DNA of 64,000 nucleotides from Pseudooctadecabacter jejudonensis (GTDB lineage Bacteria > Pseudomonadota > Alphaproteobacteria > Rhodobacterales > Rhodobacteraceae): assembly GCF_900172275.1 (NCBI RefSeq), contig NZ_FWFT01000006.1:156734-220733 (forward strand). Reading direction: 5' to 3'. The stretch's first letter is position 1, and each line of letters opens with the position of its first letter. The translations under genes and the position numbers were made by a program. The notes beneath the pieces were generated by a model that worked only from the letters and a program-made list of their open reading frames with translations, was not told the DNA's origin and made no database searches. Of this stretch, positions 25,953 through 35,035 are shown in pieces.

Positions 25953-27038
25953 ATGGATCGTCGTTCTTTTCTGAAGAACTCTGCGCTGGGCGGAACCGCC
26001 GCAGCCGCAACCACACTCGCAGCGCCTGCTTATGCCGCTGGCCACCGCACGCTGACGATGGTGACATCCTGGGGCCGCGGCCTTGCAGGTGTGCATGACG
26101 CCGCACAGCGCGCAGCCGACACCATCACCGCGATGTCTGACGGCACGCTGACGGTTGACCTGAAAGCCGCAGGCGAGCTGGTTGGCGCGTTTGAAAGCTT
26201 TGACGCCGTGACCTCCGGTCAGGCCGACATGTACCACGCCGCTGACTACTACTTCGTGGGTCAGCACCCAGGTTACGCCTTCTTCACATCCGTACCATTC
26301 GGCATGTCCCCACAGGAACTGATGAACTGGTACTACCACGGTGGCGGTCACGACCTGCACACCGAGCTGGGCGAAATCTTCGGTCTGAAATCCTTCCTCG
26401 CAGGCAACACCGGCCCACAGGCTGGCGGTTGGTTCGCCAAGGAAATCACGGGTCCGGAAGACTTCCAGGGTCTTAAGTTCCGTATGCCGGGCCTTGGTGG
26501 TCAGGCACTGGGCAACATGGGTGCCTCCGTTCAGAACTTGCCAGGTGCGGAAGTGTACCAGGCGCTGGCCTCCGGTGCGATCGACGGGACCGAGTGGATC
26601 GGCCCATGGGCAGACGAAAAGGCCGGTTTCCAGGAAATCACCAAGTTCTACTACACCGCTGGTATGCACGAGCCGGGCGCAGGCCTGTCCTTGGCGACCA
26701 ACCTCGACGTCTTCAATGAGCTGTCCCCAGCCCACCAGAAGATCATCGAGATCGCCGCAGGCGAAGCGCACCAGTGGAACCTGGCCCAGTTCATGAACTC
26801 CAACGGTGCAGCGCTGCAGCGTCTGCAGGCCGGTGGCGTGAAGGTTCTGGAATTCCCAGACAGCGTTTGGGATGCCATGGGCACCGCCGCAATGGAGACG
26901 ATGGACCAGTACAACGGCGACGAGCTGTATGACAAAATCCGCGCCTCCTACAACACATCCATGGCGGAATCCTCCAGCTGGATTTCCCAGTCCGAAGGTG
27001 CGTACCGCGCCCAGCGTGACCGTGTGATGGGCGGCTAA
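25953..27038 (+). CDS. TRAP transporter substrate-binding protein, TakP-like
   Basis: Periplasmic binding protein of a TRAP importer, 361 residues. It begins with a twin-arginine signal (DRRSFLKNS, cleavage near AYAAG, about 28). Segments WYYHGGGHDLHTELGE, GNTGPQAGGWF, GLKFRMPGLGGQALGNMG and DGTEWIGPWADEKAGF line up by eye with the Rhodobacter TakP family, which binds 2-oxo acids such as pyruvate with Na+. The exact ligand here is inferred. GGGAGG precedes the ATG at 25953; the longer in-frame reading has no signal logic. A stabilising hairpin follows. Confidence 0.88.
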   Translation: MDRRSFLKNSALGGTAAAATTLAAPAYAAGHRTLTMVTSWGRGLAGVHDAAQRAADTITAMSDGTLTVDLKAAGELVGAFESFDAVTSGQADMYHAADYYFVGQHPGYAFFTSVPFGMSPQELMNWYYHGGGHDLHTELGEIFGLKSFLAGNTGPQAGGWFAKEITGPEDFQGLKFRMPGLGGQALGNMGASVQNLPGAEVYQALASGAIDGTEWIGPWADEKAGFQEITKFYYTAGMHEPGAGLSLATNLDVFNELSPAHQKIIEIAAGEAHQWNLAQFMNSNGAALQRLQAGGVKVLEFPDSVWDAMGTAAMETMDQYNGDELYDKIRASYNTSMAESSSWISQSEGAYRAQRDRVMGG

Positions 27039-27080
27039 GGCCGCTTTCTGGGTCATTTGATCCAGATCAAAGAACCGGAG

Positions 27081-27105
27081 GGGTCCTGCCCGGTAGGCAG
27101 GGCCC
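27081..27105 (+). other. intercistronic hairpin after the TRAP binding-protein gene
   Basis: A 10-bp stem with one G-U pair (GGGTCCTGCC, loop CGGTA, GGCAGGGCCC). No T-run follows, so it more likely stabilises the upstream mRNA than ends transcription. This fits higher need for the binding protein than for the permeases. Confidence 0.55.
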
Positions 27106-27210
27106 AACCAAACCGGCCCACCCCTTGTTTGGCAATCGTGATCGGCCATCGTGACCGGTGGATGCTGACAAGCTGGGCCTAACTTTCAAGACATTTCGGG
27201 GGGCAGGGAC

Positions 27211-28257
27211 ATGGAAGAAGACGCCGCAAACGCAGGCTTCTGGTCCAGCTATGAAAACGGATTTACGCGATTGGTTGAACGCTGGCAGGGCAATGTCCCT
27301 GAAGGGGCGGACCCGATTGCACCGGCTGAGACGACCTTGGGCGCCATCTGGGACGCCTTTGTGTGGTTCTTTGCCAATATTCTTGAGGCGATCTACAACA
27401 TCGCCTTTGCCATCACCCATCCGACCATCTGGTTGGACTGGCTCAGCTGGGCCAACACCACCGAGGACAAAGAGGCGCTGATGCGGTTCGTCTATTATGG
27501 CGGATCGGTTGAGTTCTTCTTTGCGGTCTTCACGATGTTCTTGATCCTGTCGGCTGCGGCCTTTGCGTACAGGCCGTTGATGTGGGGCGTGGTGCGGGTC
27601 TTTGAAGGCATCGCCAATTCGGTCGGGCGGACCTTTGCCTGGGCCGGATTGCTGATGGTGATGATCCAGATCATTATTATTTTCATGCAGCGGGTCTTTG
27701 CGGTGTCTGAAATTTCGTTTGGTTTCGGGATGGCGACGACCTTCGATGTCAGCTGGTGGGCCGAAAGCCTGAAGCTGTATAACGCCATGATTGTCTGCCT
27801 GTGTGTGACCTATACCTTTGTTCAGGGCGGACATGTCCGCGTTGATCTGGTCTATTCCGCCATAGGCCACCGCGCCAAACGTGTGATCGACATGTTCGGG
27901 TCGCTGTTTTTCATGGTGCCTGCGGCGATCATCACGTGGATGTACGGGTGGTACTTCTTGTGGCGTCACCTGATCACGCCAAAGCCGTCCGCGTCCGACA
28001 GCCTTGATCGGTTGCTGACCAAGGCGCGCGCGGTGCGCTGGAACGTGGAAACCATCGGCTTCAGCCCCAACGGGTTCAACGCCTACTTCCTGTTCAAGGT
28101 CCTGTTGGTGTTGTTCACCGCATTGGTTCTGCTGCAGGCGGTCGCCTTCTTCTATCGGTCCTATCTGGAATGGGTCGAAGGCGAAGACAGCATCGGCAAA
28201 AACCTCGACAAAGATACGCTCGGTGAAGGTGAAGAAGCCTTCGAAGGCACACATTAA
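27211..28257 (+). CDS. TRAP transporter small permease (DctQ-like), extended
   Basis: Small membrane subunit of the TRAP importer, but 348 residues instead of the usual 160-200. An N-terminal part of about 95 residues (soluble, then an amphipathic/membrane segment around 46-62) precedes the first core helices (about 96-115 and 142-158), and a loop of about 50 residues (PKPSASDSLDRLL...) separates the last two helices. The C-terminus is acidic (EGEEAFEGTH). GGGGGGCAGGGAC lies before the ATG. Extended DctQ subunits go with the mannitol/chloroaromatic (FcbT2/TakQ-like) branch of TRAP systems. Confidence 0.83.
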   Translation: MEEDAANAGFWSSYENGFTRLVERWQGNVPEGADPIAPAETTLGAIWDAFVWFFANILEAIYNIAFAITHPTIWLDWLSWANTTEDKEALMRFVYYGGSVEFFFAVFTMFLILSAAAFAYRPLMWGVVRVFEGIANSVGRTFAWAGLLMVMIQIIIIFMQRVFAVSEISFGFGMATTFDVSWWAESLKLYNAMIVCLCVTYTFVQGGHVRVDLVYSAIGHRAKRVIDMFGSLFFMVPAAIITWMYGWYFLWRHLITPKPSASDSLDRLLTKARAVRWNVETIGFSPNGFNAYFLFKVLLVLFTALVLLQAVAFFYRSYLEWVEGEDSIGKNLDKDTLGEGEEAFEGTH

Positions 28258-28274
28258 AAGAAGGCTGGAAAATC

Positions 28275-30629
28275 ATGCTTTTCGGACTTGATGGCGTAGA
28301 AATTGGCCTCATTATCGTTTTCCTGTGTCTGTTCGCAGGTATCTTGTCGGGCTTTCCCGTCGCCTTTGCCATCGGTGGCTCGGCCATCATTTCATTCGCG
28401 ATCATCGCGGCGTTGGACAGCGGGGGGTATCTGATCCACCAGGCGATCGACACGGGGTCTGCAGAATATGCGGCCCTGATCGCAGAAGGGATAAGGCCGG
28501 AAAGCATATCCGTGTTCCGGTTCCCCGAATTGCCCCGCATCGAAGAAGCGCTGTTTGACGCCGGCTGGATGACCACCGGTCTGGACCGCAACGTGTCCTT
28601 CGTCGTCAACCGCATGAACGAACGGGTCTTGGCGGGCCAGTCGATTGAGACCTTGTTGGCGGTGCTGATGTTCGTGCTGATGGGCATCACGTTGGAACGC
28701 TCCAAGATCGCGGACGACCTGCTGACCACCATGAGCCGCGTTTTCGGCGGATTGCCGGGCGGTCTGGCCGTGTCGGTGGTGGTTGTGGGCGCGTTCCTTG
28801 CGGCCTCGACCGGGATTGTGGGCGCGACCGTTGTGACCATGGGCCTGTTGTCGCTGCCCACCATGTTGCGCGCAGGCTATTCGAAAGAGTTGGCGACGGG
28901 CGTCATCGCGGCATCTGGCACCTTGGGGCAGATCATTCCGCCGTCCATCGTGATCGTTTTGTTGGGCACCTTGGCGGGGGATTTGTATTCCGCGGCCCAG
29001 GAAGAACGCGCGCAGCTTGCAGGCTGTTCGGATGCACTGACCTATCTGGGGGAACCTGCGGTGGTGTCCGTGGGCACCTTGTTCCAGGCCGCTTTGTTGC
29101 CGGGGATCATGTTGGCGGGGCTTTATGCGGCCTATGCCTTTGGCTTTGCCCTGTTGAACCCGGCCAAGGCCCCCGCGGTTGAAATGGGATCCACCAATTC
29201 CGAGGCGATCACGCGCAACGAAGGGCTGACATGGTTCCTCGCCGTGCCGGGTGGTCTGATCATTGGTCTGGTGTTCTTGATGAACCTTGGTGTTGTGGGC
29301 AGCCAGTCTGTCATCGTCGACAGCTTTACCGATGCGGGTCAAACCGCCAGCCTGCGCACCAACGTGTCGCCGGAATGTGCGGCCTCCATGCAAGAATTGC
29401 ACGGGGATGAAGCCTGGAACCAAGCGCTGGCCGAGCAGGCCGCGATTGACGAGGCCGGCGGCGTCGCCCAAGCCCGCGCGCTGTCTGATGAGGAACGCGC
29501 AGAGCTGGTGGCACAACGGGTGGCAGACGCCCCCGCGATTGGCACCGGCATTGCGGTGCTGGCATTGCTGTTGGGTCTGGTTCTGGCTGTGGCACGGGGC
29601 GTGTCGCCGTCGTCCAACCCGCTGCCATTGGTGGTGGGGGCAGGGGCCATCGGCCTGATGCTTTTGGCGGATATCGTTCTGATTTCTCCGCTGACATCGC
29701 CGGGTGTGACGACGTTGATCATCATCCTGCCTTTGCTGCTGGTCGCGTGGTCTATGCGGTTTGCGCTGGCACGGTTGGCCAAGAACGACCTGTTGCGCGT
29801 GGTTTTCCCGCCGTTGGTTCTGATCGTGGCTGTGCTGGGCTCTATCCTGGGTGGGATCACCAACCCCACACCTGCAGCCGCACTGGGCGCAGGCGGGGCG
29901 ATCATGCTGGCGGCCTACCGCAAGCTGGCGGATCAGGAAAAGTCGGGCAAGATCATTCTGTTGGCCACGGGTGCTGTGATGCTCATGCTGATTGTGGGCG
30001 TGAACTTCGATATGCGGATCGGGCAGGAAGATGTGGCGTTTGAGGATTACCTCGCCTTCTTCTTCGCGTTCTCCATGTTCCTGTTCTCGATGTTCGGTCT
30101 GTTTTACGCCTGCACGGTCCTGTGGCTGGGCGGCGTGCTGACGCCGGTGGTGCGAGAGACGGCGAAGGTGACGTCGATGGTGTTCACCATCCTCATCGGG
30201 TCGCAGCTGTTGAACCTTGTGGTGATTTCCTTTGGCGGGGAACATTACATCCAGCAGTTCTTGCGGTCCTTTGATGAGGAATGGACGGTCTTCCTGATCG
30301 TGATGTTGGTGTTGTTCATCTTGGGCTTCGTGTTGGACTTCCTTGAGATCATCTACATCGTGATCCCGATCGTGGGGCCCGTCATCTACGGCGGCACGTT
30401 CGATCCCAAGTGGGTGACGATCATGATCGCGGTGAACCTGCAGACGTCCTTCCTGACACCACCTTTCGGCTTTGCGCTGTTCTATCTGCGCGGCGTGGCC
30501 CCGAAAGAGGTGACGACAGGTGACATCTACCGCGGTGTGGCACCTTTCGTGCTGATCCAGGTGGTGGGGCTGGCGATCTTGGCCTTCTTCCCAAGCATCG
30601 TGACGATTGTCCCGAACCTGCTGAACTGA
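28275..30629 (+). CDS. TRAP transporter large permease (DctM-like), greatly extended
   Basis: The translocating subunit. A typical DctM has 425-440 residues; this one has 784. Core blocks are recognisable: FPVAFAIGG (about 27-35), FVLMGITLERSKIADDLL (about 136-153), GTLGQIIPPSIVIVLLG (about 216-232), ILGGITNPTPAAALGAGGA (about 520-538) and LQTSFLTPPFGFALFYLRG (about 724-742). Inserts lie at about 45-120 (soluble, charged), about 300-510 (four or five extra membrane helices and a soluble loop rich in Ala/Glu) and about 565-640. 17 bp separate it from the small permease gene. Confidence 0.88.
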   Translation: MLFGLDGVEIGLIIVFLCLFAGILSGFPVAFAIGGSAIISFAIIAALDSGGYLIHQAIDTGSAEYAALIAEGIRPESISVFRFPELPRIEEALFDAGWMTTGLDRNVSFVVNRMNERVLAGQSIETLLAVLMFVLMGITLERSKIADDLLTTMSRVFGGLPGGLAVSVVVVGAFLAASTGIVGATVVTMGLLSLPTMLRAGYSKELATGVIAASGTLGQIIPPSIVIVLLGTLAGDLYSAAQEERAQLAGCSDALTYLGEPAVVSVGTLFQAALLPGIMLAGLYAAYAFGFALLNPAKAPAVEMGSTNSEAITRNEGLTWFLAVPGGLIIGLVFLMNLGVVGSQSVIVDSFTDAGQTASLRTNVSPECAASMQELHGDEAWNQALAEQAAIDEAGGVAQARALSDEERAELVAQRVADAPAIGTGIAVLALLLGLVLAVARGVSPSSNPLPLVVGAGAIGLMLLADIVLISPLTSPGVTTLIIILPLLLVAWSMRFALARLAKNDLLRVVFPPLVLIVAVLGSILGGITNPTPAAALGAGGAIMLAAYRKLADQEKSGKIILLATGAVMLMLIVGVNFDMRIGQEDVAFEDYLAFFFAFSMFLFSMFGLFYACTVLWLGGVLTPVVRETAKVTSMVFTILIGSQLLNLVVISFGGEHYIQQFLRSFDEEWTVFLIVMLVLFILGFVLDFLEIIYIVIPIVGPVIYGGTFDPKWVTIMIAVNLQTSFLTPPFGFALFYLRGVAPKEVTTGDIYRGVAPFVLIQVVGLAILAFFPSIVTIVPNLLN

Positions 30630-30650
30630 GCCCCTCTGGCATGACATGAA

Positions 30651-30693
30651 AAAGGCGCCCCCGATTCCTGTCGGGGGCGCCTTTGGTTTTTTT
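30651..30693 (+). terminator. rho-independent terminator of the TRAP operon
   Basis: Perfect 14-bp stem (AAAGGCGCCCCCGA / TCGGGGGCGCCTTT, 6-nt loop) followed by GGTTTTTTT, 21 bp after the large permease stop. Confidence 0.88.
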
Positions 30694-30700
30694 GGGGGGG

Positions 30701-30750
30701 CGCAAATTTCCGGAAATTTGCGGGGGATCTAAAATTCCGGAATTTTAGAT
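30701..30750. repeat. twin TTCCGGAA palindromes
   Basis: Two perfect palindromes in a row: a 22-bp one at 30701-30722 (half CGCAAATTTCC) and a 24-bp one at 30727-30750 (half ATCTAAAATTCC), separated by GGGG. The core CTAAAATTCCGGAATTTTAG is identical to copies at 10660 and 34543. The second palindrome contains the stop codon of the photolyase-like gene. Confidence 0.75.
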
Positions 30751-31902
30751 CAGGCTCAACTGGTTGTCGTAGGCACGCAATAATTTCGGGATCTTGTCTT
30801 TGAATTTGAAGAACCCAGCGGTGGCGTATTGCCAGGCCTTTGCGTCATAAGGCCGGATCAGCTTGTGCGTTTCAATGCTCGCCAAGGCATCCGCAGTGCC
30901 GCCCACGGGCGGGTAGGACATGACAACGGCATCAAATCCCGCGGCCCAGTCTTTCACCGCAGCGACGTCAGCCAACCGCGTGGCGCCGCCCAGCCGTTTT
31001 GCCGTGTCGTCAAAGGCACCCGTCATAAAGGACGTGAGGCGTTCGCCAAGATGCAGCGGGCTGCGGTGGGCCGTGCCGTCGTAAAGTGCCACGCCGTCTA
31101 CGCTGATCTGATCCGTGATCCAATCCGGCGTCAGATCATCTTCAGTCACCAGCAGGCCCACGTTGCCCTTGGGCAAGGGTGACGAGGTGGGCAGGGCCGT
31201 GCGGTCAGGGTTGGGATAGCCGTCGAGCGGGGCGGCAAAGGCGGCCAGATCACGGGGACGGAACCGGCCATCGGTATATTTTGCTATGTTGTCGGGCCGC
31301 GCCAGATAGGTTTTGCCCACTGTCTGCAGCCCGCCGACCCAGCGCCACCCCAACGTATTGGACGCAGGATCGCCGTCCAAAAGGTGCCGCAAGAAGAAAT
31401 CTGCGCCCAACTCCCACGGCAACCGCAGGGTAAAGATCCAGATCGATGCAAACCACATCCGCGCGTGATTGTGCAGGTAGCCGGTCTCGACCAGCTCCCG
31501 CGCCCAGTGGTCAAAACAGTCGATGCCGGTGGCCCCCGCGCAGGCGTCACCCCAGGCACGGCGCAGACCCGATTGCGTTTGCACATCATTGAGCGCCTGA
31601 TCCAGCCCTGTGCGATACTGTGTCCAAACCGAAGGACGGTGTTCCAGCCAGCCTTTCCAATAGGTGCGCCAGTAGACCTCTTGGATGAACTTTTCCGCCG
31701 TGGAGGGCGCGTGGGCGGCCAGGCAGGCGCGCAGCACCTCATCCTCGCTCACCATGCGGTGGCGCAAATACGGCGACAGGCGCGACACATCGTCGTGGCC
31801 GGGGCGGTCGTAATTGCGGTTGCCGGCGTAGTGGCGGCCCATTTTGGGTGTATAGGCGACAAGGCGCGCCAGCCCTGCGTCTCGTGTCGGATCAAACATC
31901 AT
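30745..31902 (-). CDS. photolyase/cryptochrome-like FAD-binding protein with inverted domain order
   Basis: 385 residues. The FAD-binding helical domain of the DNA photolyase/cryptochrome family starts almost at the N-terminus: RNYDRPGHDDVSRLSPYLRHRMVS (about 29-52, in family form), FIQEVYWRTYWKGW (about 73-86), and ELVETGYLHNHARMWFAS..WELGADFF (about 134-170), WRWVGGLQTVGKTY (about 184-198). The usual N-terminal alpha/beta antenna domain is missing. About 130 residues with Rossmann-like strands (VGLLVTEDD, GVALYDG, FDAVVMSYPP) follow at the C-terminus instead. Light-driven repair or signalling cannot be told apart by eye. Start is one of two adjacent ATGs. Confidence 0.72.
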   Translation of the reverse strand: MMFDPTRDAGLARLVAYTPKMGRHYAGNRNYDRPGHDDVSRLSPYLRHRMVSEDEVLRACLAAHAPSTAEKFIQEVYWRTYWKGWLEHRPSVWTQYRTGLDQALNDVQTQSGLRRAWGDACAGATGIDCFDHWARELVETGYLHNHARMWFASIWIFTLRLPWELGADFFLRHLLDGDPASNTLGWRWVGGLQTVGKTYLARPDNIAKYTDGRFRPRDLAAFAAPLDGYPNPDRTALPTSSPLPKGNVGLLVTEDDLTPDWITDQISVDGVALYDGTAHRSPLHLGERLTSFMTGAFDDTAKRLGGATRLADVAAVKDWAAGFDAVVMSYPPVGGTADALASIETHKLIRPYDAKAWQYATAGFFKFKDKIPKLLRAYDNQLSLI

Positions 31903-32080
31903 GGCCAGAGAGGTAGCGGAGGTTGAAACCGGATCAAGGCGTGCTTTTATGTAGCACCCGCGCGGGTCTCCTCACGCGAAATGGTGCCCTTGAAGCCCCC
32001 CGTCACCCCCACTAAGGTTTGGGTAACGAATACCCTGTAGATGACGCAGAAATGCGTCCAAATCCCGAAGGCAGAAGCTT

Positions 32081-32707
32081 ATGCAAGATCCCGTCGAAAC
32101 CTACATGAATTTGGTCCCCATGGTCGTTGAACAGACGTCGCGTGGCGAACGGGCCTATGATATTTTCAGCCGTCTTCTTAAAGAACGTATTGTTTTTGTG
32201 AATGGCCCCATTCACGACGGGATGAGCCAGCTGATTGTCGCACAGCTGCTTCACCTTGAGGCGGAAAACCCGAAAAAAGAAATTTCGATGTACATCAACA
32301 GCCCCGGTGGGGCCGTCCATTCGGGGATGAGCATTTATGACACGATGCAGTACATCCGCCCCAAGGTCAGCACGCTGATTTGCGGCATGGCGGCCTCTAT
32401 GGGGTCGGTGATTGCTGTGGGCGGCGAAAAGGGGATGCGGTTTGCGCTGCCCAATTCCGAAGTGATGGTGCACCAGCCTTCGGGGGGCGCCCAGGGCATG
32501 GCATCCGATATTCTGATCCGCGCCAACCATATCGAGCAAACCCGTGAGCGGATGTACAAATTGTACATGAAGCACACAGGTCAGACCAAGAAAGAGGTCG
32601 AAAAGGCGCTTGATCGTGACAAGTGGATGACGCCGGAAGAGGCCAAAGACTGGGGCCACATCGATGAAATCGTCGAAAGCCGCGGCAAGCTGGATGACGA
32701 CGCTTAG
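32081..32707 (+). CDS. clpP: ATP-dependent Clp protease proteolytic subunit
   Basis: Serine protease that forms the two-ring chamber of ClpXP/ClpAP. Catalytic triad visible: S106 (CGMAASMGS), H131 (VMVHQPSGG), D180 ([12 protein letters not shown]). 208 residues, normal. It precedes clpX in the usual order, with 128 bp between them that hold a hairpin. It degrades tagged and regulatory proteins in the cytoplasm. Confidence 0.96.
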   Translation: MQDPVETYMNLVPMVVEQTSRGERAYDIFSRLLKERIVFVNGPIHDGMSQLIVAQLLHLEAENPKKEISMYINSPGGAVHSGMSIYDTMQYIRPKVSTLICGMAASMGSVIAVGGEKGMRFALPNSEVMVHQPSGGAQGMASDILIRANHIEQTRERMYKLYMKHTGQTKKEVEKALDRDKWMTPEEAKDWGHIDEIVESRGKLDDDA

Positions 32708-32754
32708 ACTTAGGCGTGTGATCACAGTCGCGTTTTAGGCGTTGTGGACCATAT

Positions 32755-32787
32755 CGGGCTGGCTTAGGGTGAAACCCAACCAGCCCG
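32755..32787 (+). other. hairpin between clpP and clpX
   Basis: CGGGCTGG / CCAGCCCG with an inner GGGT-GAA-ACCC hairpin, no T-run after it. May be a partial terminator or an mRNA-processing signal that sets the clpP:clpX ratio. Confidence 0.5.
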
Positions 32788-32835
32788 AAACATTAAAAAG
32801 GCCACGCTTTGCGGGCCGACCAAGGGAAAGACGAC

Positions 32836-34104
32836 ATGGCGAATACGTCTGGCGGCGACAGCAAAAACACCTTGTACTGCAGCTTTTGCGGCAAAAGCCA
32901 GCATGAGGTGCGCAAACTGATTGCAGGGCCAACGGTTTTCATCTGCGATGAATGCGTTGAATTGTGCATGGATATCATCCGCGAGGAGACGAAATCCGCG
33001 GGCCTGAAAGCGTCCGAAGGCGTGCCGACCCCGCTTGAGATTTGTAGCGTTCTGGATGATTACGTGATCGGGCAAGCCCACGCCAAACGGGTTTTGTCGG
33101 TGGCGGTTCACAACCACTACAAACGCCTGAATCACGCGGAAAAATCCGATATTGAACTGGCGAAATCCAACATCATGCTCATCGGCCCGACAGGCTGCGG
33201 CAAAACGTTGCTGGCGCAGACGTTGGCGCGCATTCTGGATGTGCCGTTCACTATGGCGGATGCGACGACCCTGACAGAGGCCGGCTATGTCGGTGAAGAT
33301 GTGGAAAACATCATCCTGAAGCTGTTGCAGGCCTCCGAATACAATGTGGAACGCGCGCAGCGCGGCATCGTCTATATCGATGAGGTCGACAAAATCACGC
33401 GTAAGTCTGACAACCCGTCGATCACACGCGATGTGTCCGGTGAAGGCGTGCAGCAAGCGCTTTTGAAGATCATGGAGGGCACCGTGGCCTCCGTTCCGCC
33501 GCAGGGCGGGCGCAAGCATCCGCAGCAGGAATTCCTGCAGGTGGACACCACGAACATCCTGTTCATCTGTGGTGGCGCGTTTGCGGGTCTGGATAAGATC
33601 ATTGCCCAACGCGGCAAGGGCGCAGGCATGGGCTTTGGTGCCGAAGTGCGCGGACCAGATGAACGTGGCGTGGGTGAGATTTTCACCGACCTTGAACCAG
33701 AAGATCTGTTGAAATTCGGCCTGATCCCCGAATTCGTGGGTCGTCTGCCTGTGATCGCGACGCTGGAAGATCTGGACGAAGACGCGCTGGTCACGATCCT
33801 GAGCAAGCCAAAAAACGCGCTGGTCAAACAATACCAACGTTTGTTTGAGCTTGAGGACGTCAAGCTGACGTACACCGATGACGCCCTGCAGGCGATCGCC
33901 AAACGCGCGATTGAACGCAAAACGGGTGCACGTGGGTTGCGGTCGATCATGGAAGACATCCTTCTGGATACGATGTTCGATCTGCCGGGCATGGACACGG
34001 TGACCGAAGTGGTTGTGAACGAAGAGGCGGTGGGCCCTGACGCTGCACCGCTGATGATCCACGACGATTCCAAAAAAGAGGTGGAGCCTGCGACGGCCGG
34101 ATAG
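32836..34104 (+). CDS. clpX: ClpX, ATPase subunit of ClpXP
   Basis: AAA+ unfoldase that feeds substrates to ClpP. The N-terminal zinc-binding domain has C15, C18, C37 and C40 (CSFCGK...CDEC). The AAA+ core shows Walker A GPTGCGKT, Walker B YIDEVDKI and pore loop [10 protein letters not shown]. 422 residues, normal. The ATG at 32836 follows AAGGGAAAG; the ORF could be read 27 bases further upstream from a non-ATG codon, without support. Confidence 0.96.
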   Translation: MANTSGGDSKNTLYCSFCGKSQHEVRKLIAGPTVFICDECVELCMDIIREETKSAGLKASEGVPTPLEICSVLDDYVIGQAHAKRVLSVAVHNHYKRLNHAEKSDIELAKSNIMLIGPTGCGKTLLAQTLARILDVPFTMADATTLTEAGYVGEDVENIILKLLQASEYNVERAQRGIVYIDEVDKITRKSDNPSITRDVSGEGVQQALLKIMEGTVASVPPQGGRKHPQQEFLQVDTTNILFICGGAFAGLDKIIAQRGKGAGMGFGAEVRGPDERGVGEIFTDLEPEDLLKFGLIPEFVGRLPVIATLEDLDEDALVTILSKPKNALVKQYQRLFELEDVKLTYTDDALQAIAKRAIERKTGARGLRSIMEDILLDTMFDLPGMDTVTEVVVNEEAVGPDAAPLMIHDDSKKEVEPATAG

Positions 34105-34147
34105 CCGTTGCGGGCCACCGCGGCGCGGGATCCCGGACATCAGACAG

Positions 34148-34522
34148 GTGCGTCACATCTCCACCGGATCCCCGTTTGAGGCCCAGATCGGCTACAGCCG
34201 CGCGGTGGTTGCGGACGGATGGGTGTTTGTTGCGGGGACCACGGGGTATGATTATGCCACGATGACCTTGCCCGAAACGGTTGAGGACCAGTGCCGCAAT
34301 ACCTTGGCCACGATCGCGGCCGCATTGGACGAGGCAGGATCGTCTTTGGATCATGTGGTGCGGGTGACTTATATCCTGCCAGACAAGATGGATTGGCCCA
34401 AATGCTGGCACCTGACGTCGCAGGCGTTCGCTGTGGCCAAACCCGCAGCCACCATGATGGTGGCCGATTTGCAGGAAGATGCGATGAAGATCGAAATTGA
34501 GGTTACGGCCCGCGTCCCGTGA
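34148..34522 (+). CDS. RidA/YjgF family protein
   Basis: A 124-residue trimeric-fold protein of the RidA (YjgF/YER057c/UK114) family. RidA members hydrolyse reactive enamines/imines formed by PLP enzymes such as threonine dehydratase. GWVFVAGTTGYDYATM (about 24-39) and the conserved pattern QCRNTLATIAAALDEAGSSLDHVVRVTYIL (in parts) fit, but the arginine that binds substrate carboxylates in true RidA, normally close to the C-terminus, is replaced or shifted (EIEVTARVP), so another Rid subgroup is possible. Start is a GTG 43 bp after clpX. Confidence 0.82.
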   Translation: MRHISTGSPFEAQIGYSRAVVADGWVFVAGTTGYDYATMTLPETVEDQCRNTLATIAAALDEAGSSLDHVVRVTYILPDKMDWPKCWHLTSQAFAVAKPAATMMVADLQEDAMKIEIEVTARVP

Positions 34523-34541
34523 CGGGGCCCAAAACACATGC

Positions 34542-34563
34542 GCTAAAATTCCGGAATTTTAGC
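34542..34563. repeat. TTCCGGAA-centred palindrome
   Basis: A 22-bp perfect palindrome 20 bp after the RidA-like stop. Its inner 20 bp, CTAAAATTCCGGAATTTTAG (34543-34562), are identical to copies at 10660 and 30729. This copy lies between two genes on the same strand. Confidence 0.72.
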
Positions 34564-34642
34564 CCCTCGCAAACGGCGACGCTGGACCTTTGACGCGCAA
34601 TAAGGCACATAAGCGCCAAGCCAAATCAGGAGCCTGAGAGAC

Positions 34643-35026
34643 ATGGGTCTAGGGAATTTTATCAAACGTATCTTCGTGTGGTGGGACAACCAGACCATCG
34701 GCACGCAGCTGTGGACATGGCGCAAAGGCAAAAAGGTTGGTGAGGATGAGGCGGGCAACGTCTACTACACCAACGCCGATGAGACCCGACGTTGGGTGAT
34801 CTTCAACGGTGAGGTTGAGGGCAGCCGCGTCAGCCCCGAATGGCACGGCTGGCTGCACCACACCTGGGATGAGCTTCCGTCCGACGAAACAGTGCCGAAC
34901 AAACCATGGGAAAAACCGCACTTGCCAAACCTGACCGGCACAGCGCAGGCCTATGCGCCCAAGGGATCTATCCGTAAACCGGATCCGTCCCCCCGCAGCG
35001 ACTACGAAGCCTGGACGCCAGAGTAA
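34643..35026 (+). CDS. NADH:ubiquinone oxidoreductase subunit NDUFA12 family
   Basis: A 127-residue protein homologous to the mitochondrial complex I accessory subunit NDUFA12 (B17.2), which in alphaproteobacteria also joins the NADH dehydrogenase. YYTNADETRRWVIFNG (about 46-61) and SPEWHGWLHHTWDELP (about 68-83) are the conserved blocks. The gene is away from the nuo cluster, as usual in Rhodobacterales, and heads a small run with MlaD- and DUF2155-encoding genes. GGAGCC precedes the ATG. Confidence 0.92.
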   Translation: MGLGNFIKRIFVWWDNQTIGTQLWTWRKGKKVGEDEAGNVYYTNADETRRWVIFNGEVEGSRVSPEWHGWLHHTWDELPSDETVPNKPWEKPHLPNLTGTAQAYAPKGSIRKPDPSPRSDYEAWTPE

Positions 35027-35035
35027 CGGGGCCAC

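Noticed and set aside
28392..30647. A 751-residue open frame on the minus strand opposite the TRAP large permease
   Set aside because: Its translation is rich in His/Arg/Gln with no domain, and the plus-strand permease is clearly real. It is a GC-bias shadow.
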